This document shows, piece by piece, positions 17,380 to 25,462 of a DNA stretch of 30,824 nt (its first letter is position 1; each line of letters begins with the position of its first letter). The notes under the pieces were generated by a model, which ran no database searches, was not told the origin of the DNA, and was given only the letters and a program-made list of their open reading frames with translations. The DNA is from RGDT01 sp964630925 (lineage in GTDB: Bacteria > Planctomycetota > Planctomycetia > Gemmatales > Gemmataceae): NCBI GenBank assembly GCA_964630925.1, contig CAZVZK010000119.1:1-30824 (forward strand), read 5' to 3'. The translations under genes and the position numbers were made by a program.

Positions 17380-18735
17380 TCACGCCAGGATCTCGGCCAG
17401 CGGGCCGGCCGTATCGATGTCCTTGAGGGCGGAGTCTGAATCGCCGAACGACTTCCTCTTGTCGCCGACCGCGTGCAAGAGCGCGAGGTAGAAGTTCGCG
17501 ACCGTCCGGTGCCCGGCGGCCTGATACTTCGGGTACTGCAGGAACCGGCCTGCGGTCTTCAGCCGCCCGCCGAGGTTGCCGACCAGCACCATCGGCCACT
17601 CGTTGCAGAAGCCGTGGTGCGCCTCGCCCGAGTCGCTCATCCACACGATGAGGGTGTTGTCGAGCATCGTGCCGTCGCCCTCCTTGATCGAGTCGAGACG
17701 CTTCGCCAGGTCCGCGACCCTCTGGGCGTGGAACTTGCGGATCGGCACGGAGTACTTGTCGGGGCCGTCCATGTGGCCGATGCCGTGCCCGTCGACCTCG
17801 ACGCCCAGCTCCTTCCAGGTGTGGTACGCCCCCACCCCGCCGGCCGCGTCGATCGTCACCACGTTGGTCAGCCCCGAGGCCAGGGCCGAGGCGGCGATGG
17901 CGCACTGCGCCTCGAACCGCTGCGTCGTGCGTTTGCTGTCGAACTTGTCGATGGCGGGGAGGTTGGCCTTCAGGCGCGCCTTGATCTCGTTGACCTTGTC
18001 CTGGCGCGTGCGCATCTGCTCGAAGGTGTCGAGGTACACGTCGAGCTTCTCGCGCTCCTCGCCGCCCAGCTCGCTCCGGACGCGCTTGACGTCGTCGCGG
18101 ACCCAGTCCAGCAGCTTGTTCCGCGCCTTGAACGCCTTGCCCGCGCTGCCCTCCGCCACGCTCCCGAACAGCGACCGGAAGGCCAGATCGGGCTGGCACA
18201 CGATGGGCGTGGGCCTCTTGGGGCCGCCGGCCGACACGCTGTTGATGAAGACGGCGTCCGCCGAGGGGGGCACGCCCAGGCCGACGACCGGGATGATGCC
18301 CGGCCTCGCCGCTGCCAGGGCGTGGTCGATGGTCTGGGCGGCCGGCCCCTTGCGCCAGTGGTAGCAGCCCAGGCCGCCGTAGGCCTTGCCGTGGTCGCCG
18401 CCGCCGGACACCTTGTGCGAGAGGTTCTGGATGATGCCCAGGCGGCTCTTGAACGGCGCGAGCGGCGAGATCGGCTCGGGCAGTTCCAGGCCCTTCATCG
18501 CCAGGTCGGTCAGCCGGGTGGGGCCGCCGCGCGGCACCTCGACGCCCTTGGGCTGGATGTGCCGCGGGTAAAGCCCGTTGCTCTCCATGAAAAAGATCAC
18601 GCGCGGGGGCGGAGCCTCGCCTTTGGCCTCAGCCGCCAGGCGGCTCAGGAACGGCTGGAGCACGACGGCCCCCGCGCCGAGCGTGATGCCCTTGAGGACG
18701 TTGCGGCGGTCGAGCAGTCTCGTCGGGTCGATCAT
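17380..18735 (-). CDS. DUF1552 family protein (Tat-type leader)
   Basis: 451 residues from the ATG at 18735 (AGTAGG before it). The frame is open upstream to 18837, but that part reads like leftover sequence. Twin-arginine leader DRRNVLKGITLGAGAVVLQPF, then RVIFFMESNGLYPRHIQP, LSHKVSGGGDHGKAYGG, a long helical middle (VRDDVKRVRSELGGEEREKLDVYLDTFEQMRTRQ), TNVVTIDAAGGVGAYHTWKELG and NTLIVWMSDSGEAHHGFCNEWPMVLVGNLGGRLK. This is the DUF1552 pattern, distantly like DUF1501. DUF1552 genes usually accompany DUF1592 cytochrome-like genes; here the DUF1592-type gene is 3 kb away. It is the first gene after motif site A. Confidence 0.9.
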   Translation of the reverse strand: MIDPTRLLDRRNVLKGITLGAGAVVLQPFLSRLAAEAKGEAPPPRVIFFMESNGLYPRHIQPKGVEVPRGGPTRLTDLAMKGLELPEPISPLAPFKSRLGIIQNLSHKVSGGGDHGKAYGGLGCYHWRKGPAAQTIDHALAAARPGIIPVVGLGVPPSADAVFINSVSAGGPKRPTPIVCQPDLAFRSLFGSVAEGSAGKAFKARNKLLDWVRDDVKRVRSELGGEEREKLDVYLDTFEQMRTRQDKVNEIKARLKANLPAIDKFDSKRTTQRFEAQCAIAASALASGLTNVVTIDAAGGVGAYHTWKELGVEVDGHGIGHMDGPDKYSVPIRKFHAQRVADLAKRLDSIKEGDGTMLDNTLIVWMSDSGEAHHGFCNEWPMVLVGNLGGRLKTAGRFLQYPKYQAAGHRTVANFYLALLHAVGDKRKSFGDSDSALKDIDTAGPLAEILA

Positions 18736-18780
18736 CGTGTACCTACTTTCGCGGAGGAGGTTGGGGGCGCGGCAGCGGCA

Positions 18781-18810
18781 TTCACGCGATCCGCTCGCGG
18801 ATCGTATCAG
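18781..18810 (-). pseudogene. 3' end remnant of a DUF1501 gene
   Basis: These 30 bases match 20399-20428, the end of a DUF1501 gene, at 28 of 30 positions. Read on the minus strand they end D-T-I-R-E-R-I-A-stop, against D-T-I-R-E-L-I-A-stop in the intact gene. Only about a dozen codons upstream make sense, so most of a former gene, or of a recombination tract, has been deleted between site A and the DUF1552 gene. Confidence 0.5.
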
Positions 18811-18883
18811 CAGGCCGGAGGCCAGCCCGTCGCGCACATCACCCCGTCATGGGAATCGACTGGTCATTCACGCCCTCCATGTC

Positions 18884-18910
18884 TTGTCTCGGCGGCCCGC
18901 AAATTCGCCA
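18884..18910 (-). promoter_or_regulatory. Shared 27-bp motif, site A (candidate ECF promoter)
   Basis: Minus strand TGGCGAATT, then eight bases (TGCGGGCC), then GCCGAGACAA. It begins 9 nt after the stop of a DUF1501 gene and ends 148 nt before the DUF1552 start, with the DUF1501 remnant in between. It is the same as sites B and C at 22 of 27 positions. Confidence 0.65.
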
Positions 18911-18919
18911 CCGGCGGGG

Positions 18920-20371
18920 TCAGGTGAGCCCGGGAATCGGCGTCCCCTGCTCGACGCGGCGGAGCAGGTCGGCCCGGATGTTCGGGAACAGCCGCAACTT
19001 CGTCGGGTCGAGCAGCGTTTGCAGTACGGTGGACACGAGGTCGGCCGGCGTTACCGGCGTCGTCACCGGGCGGCCGGCCTGGGCGTCCGATTTGCCGATG
19101 ACCTGGCCCATCTTGAACCCGCCGCCGGCGAGGAGGAGCGGGGCCAGGGTCGGCCAGTGGTCGCGCCCGCCGCTCTTGTTGATCTTCGGCGTGCGCCCCA
19201 TCTCGCCGCAGACCACGAGCAGGATTCGATCTTCCAGCCCGCGGTCCTTCAGGTCATCGAGGAACGCGGACACCGCGTGGTCGAGCTGTGGCCCGAAGCC
19301 CTCGAGCCCGGCCTTCTGAGGGGGGTTGAGCCCGTCACCGCCGTGGAAGTCCCAGCCGCAGTTCTCGACCATCACCAGCCCGGCCCCGGCCTCGCACAGC
19401 CGCCTGGCCATCAGCATCTGCCGGCCGAGCATCGACGGCCGCCGGGGAAAGTCCGGCAGCCTCAGGAAGTTGGGACAGGTGAGCGTGATGTGGCTCGTGT
19501 CGTACCGCTCCACGGTCTTCGGGTCCTCGCGGTCGAGGCGGAACGCCTCGGCCACGCTCCCCTTGAGCACCGTGTACGCCTGCTCGACGTAGGCGTCATG
19601 GGCCGCGAACGCCCGGTCTGACTCCAGGGCGCGGACCCCGGTATCGAAGCTGCGGAGCAGTTTGCGGCGATCCGCGACGCGGTCGGCCGGGAGCCGCAGT
19701 TCCATGTTCTGGAGCAGAGGCGAGAAGGTGACCTCCCCGTCCGGCTTCCGCTGTGGCCCGGTCGGCTTCGGCGGCTTGGTGATGACGCCCGCCGGGTTGA
19801 ACGGGGCGTAGGCGTTGGGCAGGTCGCCGGGGGTGTTGCCGCGGAGGAAGTGTTCCTGCAGGAACTCCTTGTTGTTGCCGCTGTCGAGCACGATGTAGCT
19901 CGGCACCCCGGTCCTGGGGTGGTTGGTCCCCCGGAGGTAGGCGTAGACCGACCCGGCACTGGGCGGCGGTAACTTCGCATCGGTCCCGGTGAGCATCGCA
20001 CGGACCCAGTTGTCCTGGTGGTCCTTGCACGGCGTCTGGAACGAGCGGACGACCGCGAGCCGGTCCGCTCGCTCCGCCAGTTTCGGGAAGTGGCCGCCGA
20101 AAGCGACCCCAGGGAGCGCGGTCCTGGTCGTCCCGAACATCGTCCGCACGGAGTCCGGCGCGTCGGGCTTGGGGTCCCACGTCTCGGCCTGCGGCGGGCC
20201 GCCGCCGAGCCACAGCCACACCACCGACCTGCCCCGCACCCAGGGCTTGTCGGCCGGCTCGCCGCCGCGGAGGAGACGCGGCAGGCCGAGCGCGCCCAGC
20301 CCTGCCGCGCCGACGCGCAGGAACGCGCGCCGCGAACAGCCTTCAGAGAAGCTCGGTCGGATCGTGAACAT
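18920..20371 (-). CDS. DUF1501 family protein (Tat-type leader)
   Basis: 483 residues. Twin-arginine leader SRRAFLRVGAAGLGALGLPRLL. Family signatures are VVWLWLGGGPPQAETWDPKP (the usual HLDTFD is changed to QAETWD), ADRLAVVRSFQTPCKDHQDNW, MVENCGWDFHGGD, VCGEMGRTPKINKSGGRDHWPTLAPLLLAGGGFKMGQVIG and a C-terminal PADLVSTVLQTLL. It belongs to a different DUF1501 subgroup from its neighbours (longer middle, altered first motif). The gene follows the previous DUF1501 by 28 nt and is the last gene of its transcript before site A. Confidence 0.92.
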   Translation of the reverse strand: MFTIRPSFSEGCSRRAFLRVGAAGLGALGLPRLLRGGEPADKPWVRGRSVVWLWLGGGPPQAETWDPKPDAPDSVRTMFGTTRTALPGVAFGGHFPKLAERADRLAVVRSFQTPCKDHQDNWVRAMLTGTDAKLPPPSAGSVYAYLRGTNHPRTGVPSYIVLDSGNNKEFLQEHFLRGNTPGDLPNAYAPFNPAGVITKPPKPTGPQRKPDGEVTFSPLLQNMELRLPADRVADRRKLLRSFDTGVRALESDRAFAAHDAYVEQAYTVLKGSVAEAFRLDREDPKTVERYDTSHITLTCPNFLRLPDFPRRPSMLGRQMLMARRLCEAGAGLVMVENCGWDFHGGDGLNPPQKAGLEGFGPQLDHAVSAFLDDLKDRGLEDRILLVVCGEMGRTPKINKSGGRDHWPTLAPLLLAGGGFKMGQVIGKSDAQAGRPVTTPVTPADLVSTVLQTLLDPTKLRLFPNIRADLLRRVEQGTPIPGLT

Positions 20372-20399
20372 GGCAGCTTCCTTCGTCGGGCCTCGTGCT

Positions 20400-21755
20400 T
20401 CACGCGATCAGCTCGCGGATCGTATCCGTATGCTCAAGTAGGTATTGCGGTCGGTTGTTCGGGTCCACCACGGTGGCCACCGCCGGGTCGATCCCGAGGT
20501 GCCGATACAGCGTGGCGAACATCTGCTGGTAGTGGATCGGGCGATCGAGTGGCCGTTCACCGTAGCGGTTGGTGCTGCCGATGACCTGGCCGACCTTCAG
20601 GCCGCCGCCGAACAGCAGCGCCGACGCGGCCGGCGCGTAGTGGTCGCGTCCTGCATTGTTGTTGATCCGCGGAGTGCGTCCGAACTCGCCCCAGACCAGC
20701 ACGAGGACGTCGTCGAGCATGCCGCGGGCTTCGAGGTCATCCAGGAAGGCACTCAGGCCGATGTCGAAGGGGGGCAACAGTTCGTCCCGCAGGGCAGCGA
20801 AGTTCTTCGAGTGCGTGTCCCATCGCCGCTCGCCACCCTCTTCCCAGGTCAGGTTGACGCACCGCGCCCCGCACTCGATCAGCCGGCGAGCCAGGAGGAA
20901 CCTGGCATTCTGGAGGCCGAGCTTTTTCGTCGGCCCGATGCCGATGCCGTAACGGCTCCTGACTCGATCGGGCTCGCGGGTGAGGTCGAGCGCCTGGGCG
21001 AACTCGCGGGAGGTCACGAACTGCACGGCCCGCCGGGTGTAGGCGTCCATGGCCTGCATGCTGCCCCTGGTGTCCAGGTCCCTGCGCATCGAGTCGAAGC
21101 TCGCCTGGAGTTTCAGGCGGCCCTCCAGGCGAGCAGCAGTGACGTTGCGCAGGGTCAGGTTGGCGCGGCCGGCCGCAGTGTCGGGGGAGTAGCAGTCGAA
21201 GGTGGGGCCGAGGAACCCCGCCGAGCGGGAATACGCCTGCTCGCTGGCGTTGTAGCCGGAGATCATGGCGACGGCGGTGGGGACGTTGCCGTTGGTCGGT
21301 CCCTGGAGCTTGGACACGACGGAGCCGATGTTGGGACGCCCGCCGATGTTCTTCAGGCTGCCCGGCGGATAGCCCGTCGCACACATCGCCCCGTCGTGCG
21401 AATCGACGGTGCCGGTCAGCGAGCGGATGAGGGCCAGGCGGTCCATCCGGGCGGCGATGCGGGGCATGTGCTCGCAGATCCGGATGCCCGGTACCTTCGT
21501 CGCGATGGGCTTGAACTCGCCGCGGATCTCCACGGGAGCGTCGGGCTTCATGTCGAACGTGTCGAGGTGGGAGGCTCCGCCGGCGAGCCAGACGTTGACG
21601 ATGGACCTCTTGCGGTAGCCCGGATCGAGCGAGGAGCGCGCGTCGGCCCGCAGGAAGTCGGCGAGGGTCAGACCGCACAGGGCCGCCGCCCCCATCTGAA
21701 GGAACTCGCGCCGGTGCGTGCCGTCGCACCGGCTGTTGTTGGTGGGAATGGTCAC
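20400..21755 (-). CDS. DUF1501 family protein, GTG start coupled to the upstream gene
   Basis: 451 residues. The GTG at 21755 overlaps the stop of the 1211-residue cytochrome-like gene (GTGA), with AAAGG upstream; an ATG start would require a long overlap inside that gene. The leader THRREFLQMGAAALCGLTLADFL is Tat-like but short in hydrophobic residues. Hallmarks: IVNVWLAGGASHLDTFDMKP, LALIRSLTGTVDSHDGAMCATGYPPG, NLTWEEGGERRWDTHSKNF, WGEFGRTPRINNNAGRDHYAPAASALLFGGGLKVGQVIG and ATLYRHLGIDP. Translational coupling to the DUF1592-type protein suggests the two products are made in a fixed ratio. Confidence 0.92.
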   Translation of the reverse strand: MTIPTNNSRCDGTHRREFLQMGAAALCGLTLADFLRADARSSLDPGYRKRSIVNVWLAGGASHLDTFDMKPDAPVEIRGEFKPIATKVPGIRICEHMPRIAARMDRLALIRSLTGTVDSHDGAMCATGYPPGSLKNIGGRPNIGSVVSKLQGPTNGNVPTAVAMISGYNASEQAYSRSAGFLGPTFDCYSPDTAAGRANLTLRNVTAARLEGRLKLQASFDSMRRDLDTRGSMQAMDAYTRRAVQFVTSREFAQALDLTREPDRVRSRYGIGIGPTKKLGLQNARFLLARRLIECGARCVNLTWEEGGERRWDTHSKNFAALRDELLPPFDIGLSAFLDDLEARGMLDDVLVLVWGEFGRTPRINNNAGRDHYAPAASALLFGGGLKVGQVIGSTNRYGERPLDRPIHYQQMFATLYRHLGIDPAVATVVDPNNRPQYLLEHTDTIRELIA

Positions 21756-24700
21756 TTCTTGTCGCCTTTCGTAGGAACAGAGCGAAACAGGAAAGACTCC
21801 GAGGACAGCAGCGCCACGAGCATCGCCTTGAAACTGCCACCGCTCTTGACGTAAGCCGCATCGACTTCTTGCAGCGTGACCGCGTCGCCGGGCGTCTCGT
21901 TGCGACCCAAGAAGTAGCGGAAGGCGTGGCGGATGAAGACCTGCCGCACGCGCTCCGACGCCGCCAGCCGGCGCAGCATCCCGGGGGCGTCGCGCACCGG
22001 GCCGTCGATGCTCGGGTCGCCGCTGAAGGCGATCAGGCCCGTCGTGTCCAGCGGGGCGTGGCGGTAGACCTTGGCCTTCTTGTCCTTGGTACTGGTACGC
22101 GCGGCCTCCGTCGCTGCCAGGTCGAGCACCTCCTCGCCGCGAATCGGAACGCCGTAGTGGTTGACGTCCTCGAAAGGCAGGCCCAGTTCGTCCATCTTCT
22201 GGTGGCACTTCCAGCACGCAGCGGCGCGGGTCGCCATCTGCCGCTGGCGCAGGGTGTGGTGCGGGTCGTCGGGGATCATCGCGGCCGTGTCGATGGGCAG
22301 GTCGGGCACGCGGCCGCCCAGCAGACGCTCGCGCACCCAGCGGCCGCGGCGGACGATGTCGTTGTGGAAGTTGGTGGACCAGGCCACCTGCCAGCTGGGC
22401 TGCATCAGGATGCCGATGCGGCCGGATGTCTTTCTATCCTGGTTCTCCCGCGCGATCGGCGGAAGGTGGCGGAAGACCGGGCCGTCGGGGCGGAACAGTT
22501 CGTGGCCACGGTAGGTTGTCCTCGTCGTCAACAGTTCCTTCAGCACGTCCTTGTCGTGGGCCAGGATGTTCAGGATCAAGAAGTCAGTGTCGGCGACGTA
22601 GCCGCCAGGGTTGTGCCCGATGCCGCGACGCTGGAGGTAATCGGGCAGCGGGTCCTTGAACACCTCGGGGGCGCGGAAGTAATCGAAGTATTCGCGGAAG
22701 AACCACAGCACGCGCGGCTTGGCGACCTTCGGGTCGTCGAGGATGCCCTTCACGGCCTCGGCCACCTCATCGCGCGTGGCGAGCTTGCCCCTGGCGGCGG
22801 CCGAGAGCAGGCCCAGGTCTCGCTTGTCCGACAGAGACAGGCTGATCGCGAACGCGGCCTCGCGCGGCGACAGGATGCGGACGCCCTTGCGGACCTCCTT
22901 GCCCAGGCCGACCTCGAAGCGCAGGATCGCCTCGGGCGTCATCAGCGGGGCCATCAGGATCGTCTTGCCGGCCAGAGGCAGGTCGCCCTCGCTGGCCACG
23001 TCGTCGTACAGCGCCAGGACGCTCTTCAGCTCCTTCTCGCTCGGCTGCCGCGCGATGGCGGTCTCGTACTGCTTGCGGATGGCTTTCTCGAGTTCGTCCT
23101 TGTTCGGCCTGACGTCGGGGTGCATCAGCGGCGCGAAGAGACCGTTGCCCTGTCGCACCCGGACGCCCTTCTTCAGTTTCTCGCGCTCTGCCTCCGTCGC
23201 GGTCTTCGTGCGCCCGTCATTGGGCCACAACGTCTCCTTCGCCGCGGCCGGGGTCTCGACGACGTTCACCAGGCTGTGACCACGCACTTGCGCGTTGACG
23301 AGCAGCTCGGCGTTGGCCAGCAGCAGGCCGGTGGCCCCCTCGTCGGGGGCGTACAGCGCCGAGAAGTCGCGGAAGCCCGTCTCCTGGATCAGGCCGAAGG
23401 GCTGCTGCAGGCCGTGGGCGTTGAACTCGCCGAGCCATTTGGTGTAGGCCGCCGGCGAGACCCGCCACAGGCGCGGCGGCGGCGGCACGCTCGGACCGCG
23501 CTTGCCGCCGAAGAGGATCGCGTGAGGGAGGCGGTTGCCGTCGATCGGCTTTTCCTTCACGGGGTAGTACGTCGGCTGGCCCTTCAGCGGCTCGTCGAGC
23601 TTCGCGCGAATCCACTTGATCACGGGGGCCGTCTCGGTGGCGGCAGGTCGCCGCTTGCTGGAAGGGGGCATGTCGCCGGCGACCAGCCGCTCCAGGATCG
23701 ACGCATAGCCGACGCGGGCGGAGACCTCGTCCTGAGCCAACTTGTCCATGGCGAAATCGCCTTCCTTTTTGTCAGCGCCGTGGCAATCCACGCAGTGCTT
23801 GTCGAGGAAGGCGCGGACGGCCTTCGCGTCGGCTGCTGCGACGTCTCTGGTTACCTTCGGCCTGAGCTTCTCGGGCAGCGTGACGACGCCCCGATGCGCC
23901 GCCAGAGCCTTCGCCGCGTCGCCGGAGAGCGCGGTCAGGCCGTCGAGGAACAGCCAGTCGCCCTCGTGCGCCGCCAGCGCCTTGACGACGCCGTCGGAGA
24001 GCGAGGTCAGGCCGTTCAGCGACAGCCGACCCTTGCGTTTGGCGAGGGCTGCGGCGGACTTCTCGGACAGCTCCGTCAGGCCGTCCAGGGACAGGGTGCC
24101 GCCTTGGCATTCGGCCAGCGACTGTGCCGACTCGTCGCTCAGCTTCGTCAGGCCAGCCAGCGAGAGGTTGCCCTTGCGCCCGGCCAGCGCCTTCGCCGCC
24201 TCGGGCGAGAGCGCCTTCACGGCGGGCAGTTTCCCGTCGAAGTTCCGCGACGACGCCAGCGTCGCCGCGGCCTTCTCCGAGAGCTTCGCCAGCGCGGGCA
24301 GTTCGCCGCTCCACTTCGGCCACGCCGCCAGGATCGCGGTCCCCTCGTCGGACAGCGTCGTCAGCCCGCGAAAGTAGACGACCGGCCGGGCGTAGCCAGG
24401 CGATTTATGCTCGGCCAGCGCCTTAAGCGTCTCCTCCGAGATCGTCGCCAGGCCGTTGAGATAGAGGTCGCCCTCGCGCTGGCAGATGGCTTTCGCGGCA
24501 ATGGGCGTGAGCGAAGTCAGGCCGTTGAGGTACAGGTTGCCGCGACTGTCTTTGCCGCCAATGGCCACGGCGATGTCGTCGGGTAGCGCAGTGAGGCCAT
24601 CGAGGTTTAGCGTCCGATGAAATTGCCCCGGAACCGGTCCGGCGATCGCTTTGGCACTACCGACCGTGAGCGAGGTCAGCCGCGGCAGATGGCCCCCCAG

Positions 24701-25387
24701 TTTCCCTCCCACCTCCTTCGCCGCCTCGTCCGAGAGCGACGTCAGCCCTTCCAGGGAAAGCCCCCCCTGCCGTTTGGCCAGCGCCCTGGCCACGTCCTGG
24801 GGAATGGTCTTCATGGCGGGCAATCGCCCATCCCAGTTGTGGCCATGCGTTTCCGCCAAAGCCTCGGCCGCCCCAACGGTGAGTGATTCCACGCCGTCGA
24901 GGCAGACCTTGTTGGAAGGTCCGGCACCCTTGCGTTGAGCCAGCGCCTTGCCTACTTCTGTCGAGAGAGTCTTTACCCCTTTGAGGTACAGCCGACCACC
25001 CGTGTGCTTCGCGAAAGCAACGCCTGCCTCGTCCGAGAGCGAGGTCAGCCCGTTGAGGGACAGCTCGCCATAATGGCGGGCCAGGCTCTTCGCCTGCCCG
25101 CCCGAAACCTTCGTCAGCCCGTCGAGGTGTAGCTGGCCCTTGTGTTGACCCAGCGCCTCGGCTGTTGCGTCCGAGACGCTCTTCAGGCCGTCGAGCGACA
25201 GCCAGCCGTCGTGCTTCGCCAACTCCTTCGCGGCCTCGGGCGAGAGCGCGGTCAGGCCATCGAGCAATAGCCTGCCGCTCCTCTCCTGGGCCAGCCGTTT
25301 GGCCTGATCGACCGTCAGTTCCTCGGCGCGGCCGACCGCGACGCCGAACAAGCAGAGACCGAGCAGGCCGAGGATCGCCTTCCGCAT
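21752..25387 (-). CDS. Large secreted protein: solenoid repeats, cytochrome-like CxxCH, DUF1592/DUF1588/DUF1585
   Basis: 1211 residues; GGAG eight bases before the ATG. Signal peptide (ILGLLGLCLFGVAVGRA), then about 19 repeats of 22-27 residues to about residue 515. A PSCyt1-type segment follows with FLDKHCVDCHGADKKEGDF (near 530) and GDMPPSSKRRP. Next come the DUF1592 region (FRFEVGLGKEVRKG.., LSPREAAFAISLSLSDKRD), DUF1588 (GILMQPSWQVAWSTNFHNDIVRRGRWVRERLLGGRVPDLPID, and CWKCHQKMDELGLPFEDVNHYG near 1055) and DUF1585 (GMLRRLAASERVRQVFIRHAFRYFLGRNETP, ESFLFR). Two CxxCH motifs suggest c-type heme, but no axial ligand can be assigned. The family's function is unknown. The repeat array makes it longer than usual DUF1592 proteins. 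Confidence 0.92.
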   Translation of the reverse strand: MRKAILGLLGLCLFGVAVGRAEELTVDQAKRLAQERSGRLLLDGLTALSPEAAKELAKHDGWLSLDGLKSVSDATAEALGQHKGQLHLDGLTKVSGGQAKSLARHYGELSLNGLTSLSDEAGVAFAKHTGGRLYLKGVKTLSTEVGKALAQRKGAGPSNKVCLDGVESLTVGAAEALAETHGHNWDGRLPAMKTIPQDVARALAKRQGGLSLEGLTSLSDEAAKEVGGKLGGHLPRLTSLTVGSAKAIAGPVPGQFHRTLNLDGLTALPDDIAVAIGGKDSRGNLYLNGLTSLTPIAAKAICQREGDLYLNGLATISEETLKALAEHKSPGYARPVVYFRGLTTLSDEGTAILAAWPKWSGELPALAKLSEKAAATLASSRNFDGKLPAVKALSPEAAKALAGRKGNLSLAGLTKLSDESAQSLAECQGGTLSLDGLTELSEKSAAALAKRKGRLSLNGLTSLSDGVVKALAAHEGDWLFLDGLTALSGDAAKALAAHRGVVTLPEKLRPKVTRDVAAADAKAVRAFLDKHCVDCHGADKKEGDFAMDKLAQDEVSARVGYASILERLVAGDMPPSSKRRPAATETAPVIKWIRAKLDEPLKGQPTYYPVKEKPIDGNRLPHAILFGGKRGPSVPPPPRLWRVSPAAYTKWLGEFNAHGLQQPFGLIQETGFRDFSALYAPDEGATGLLLANAELLVNAQVRGHSLVNVVETPAAAKETLWPNDGRTKTATEAEREKLKKGVRVRQGNGLFAPLMHPDVRPNKDELEKAIRKQYETAIARQPSEKELKSVLALYDDVASEGDLPLAGKTILMAPLMTPEAILRFEVGLGKEVRKGVRILSPREAAFAISLSLSDKRDLGLLSAAARGKLATRDEVAEAVKGILDDPKVAKPRVLWFFREYFDYFRAPEVFKDPLPDYLQRRGIGHNPGGYVADTDFLILNILAHDKDVLKELLTTRTTYRGHELFRPDGPVFRHLPPIARENQDRKTSGRIGILMQPSWQVAWSTNFHNDIVRRGRWVRERLLGGRVPDLPIDTAAMIPDDPHHTLRQRQMATRAAACWKCHQKMDELGLPFEDVNHYGVPIRGEEVLDLAATEAARTSTKDKKAKVYRHAPLDTTGLIAFSGDPSIDGPVRDAPGMLRRLAASERVRQVFIRHAFRYFLGRNETPGDAVTLQEVDAAYVKSGGSFKAMLVALLSSESFLFRSVPTKGDKK
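23845..25330 (-). repeat. About 19 tandem solenoid repeats encoded in the DUF1592-type gene
   Basis: The unit reads roughly G-x-L-x-L-D-G-L-T-x-L-S-x-E-A-A-K-A-L-A-x-H, with alternating short strand and helix, much like a leucine-rich-repeat variant. Most units are 23 residues. Some have insertions (HGHNWDGRLPAMKTI, HKSPGYARPVVYF), and several replace the LDGLT strand by LPAL or LPAV. Such arrays normally bind other molecules, so this part may hold a partner protein or polymer. Confidence 0.8.
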
Positions 25388-25462
25388 GATGCAACTCCGA
25401 GTTCCACTTCATCGCCCCCGGGAAGGGGTCACGAATCCAACCCCTTCAGCCGCCCTCTTTCC

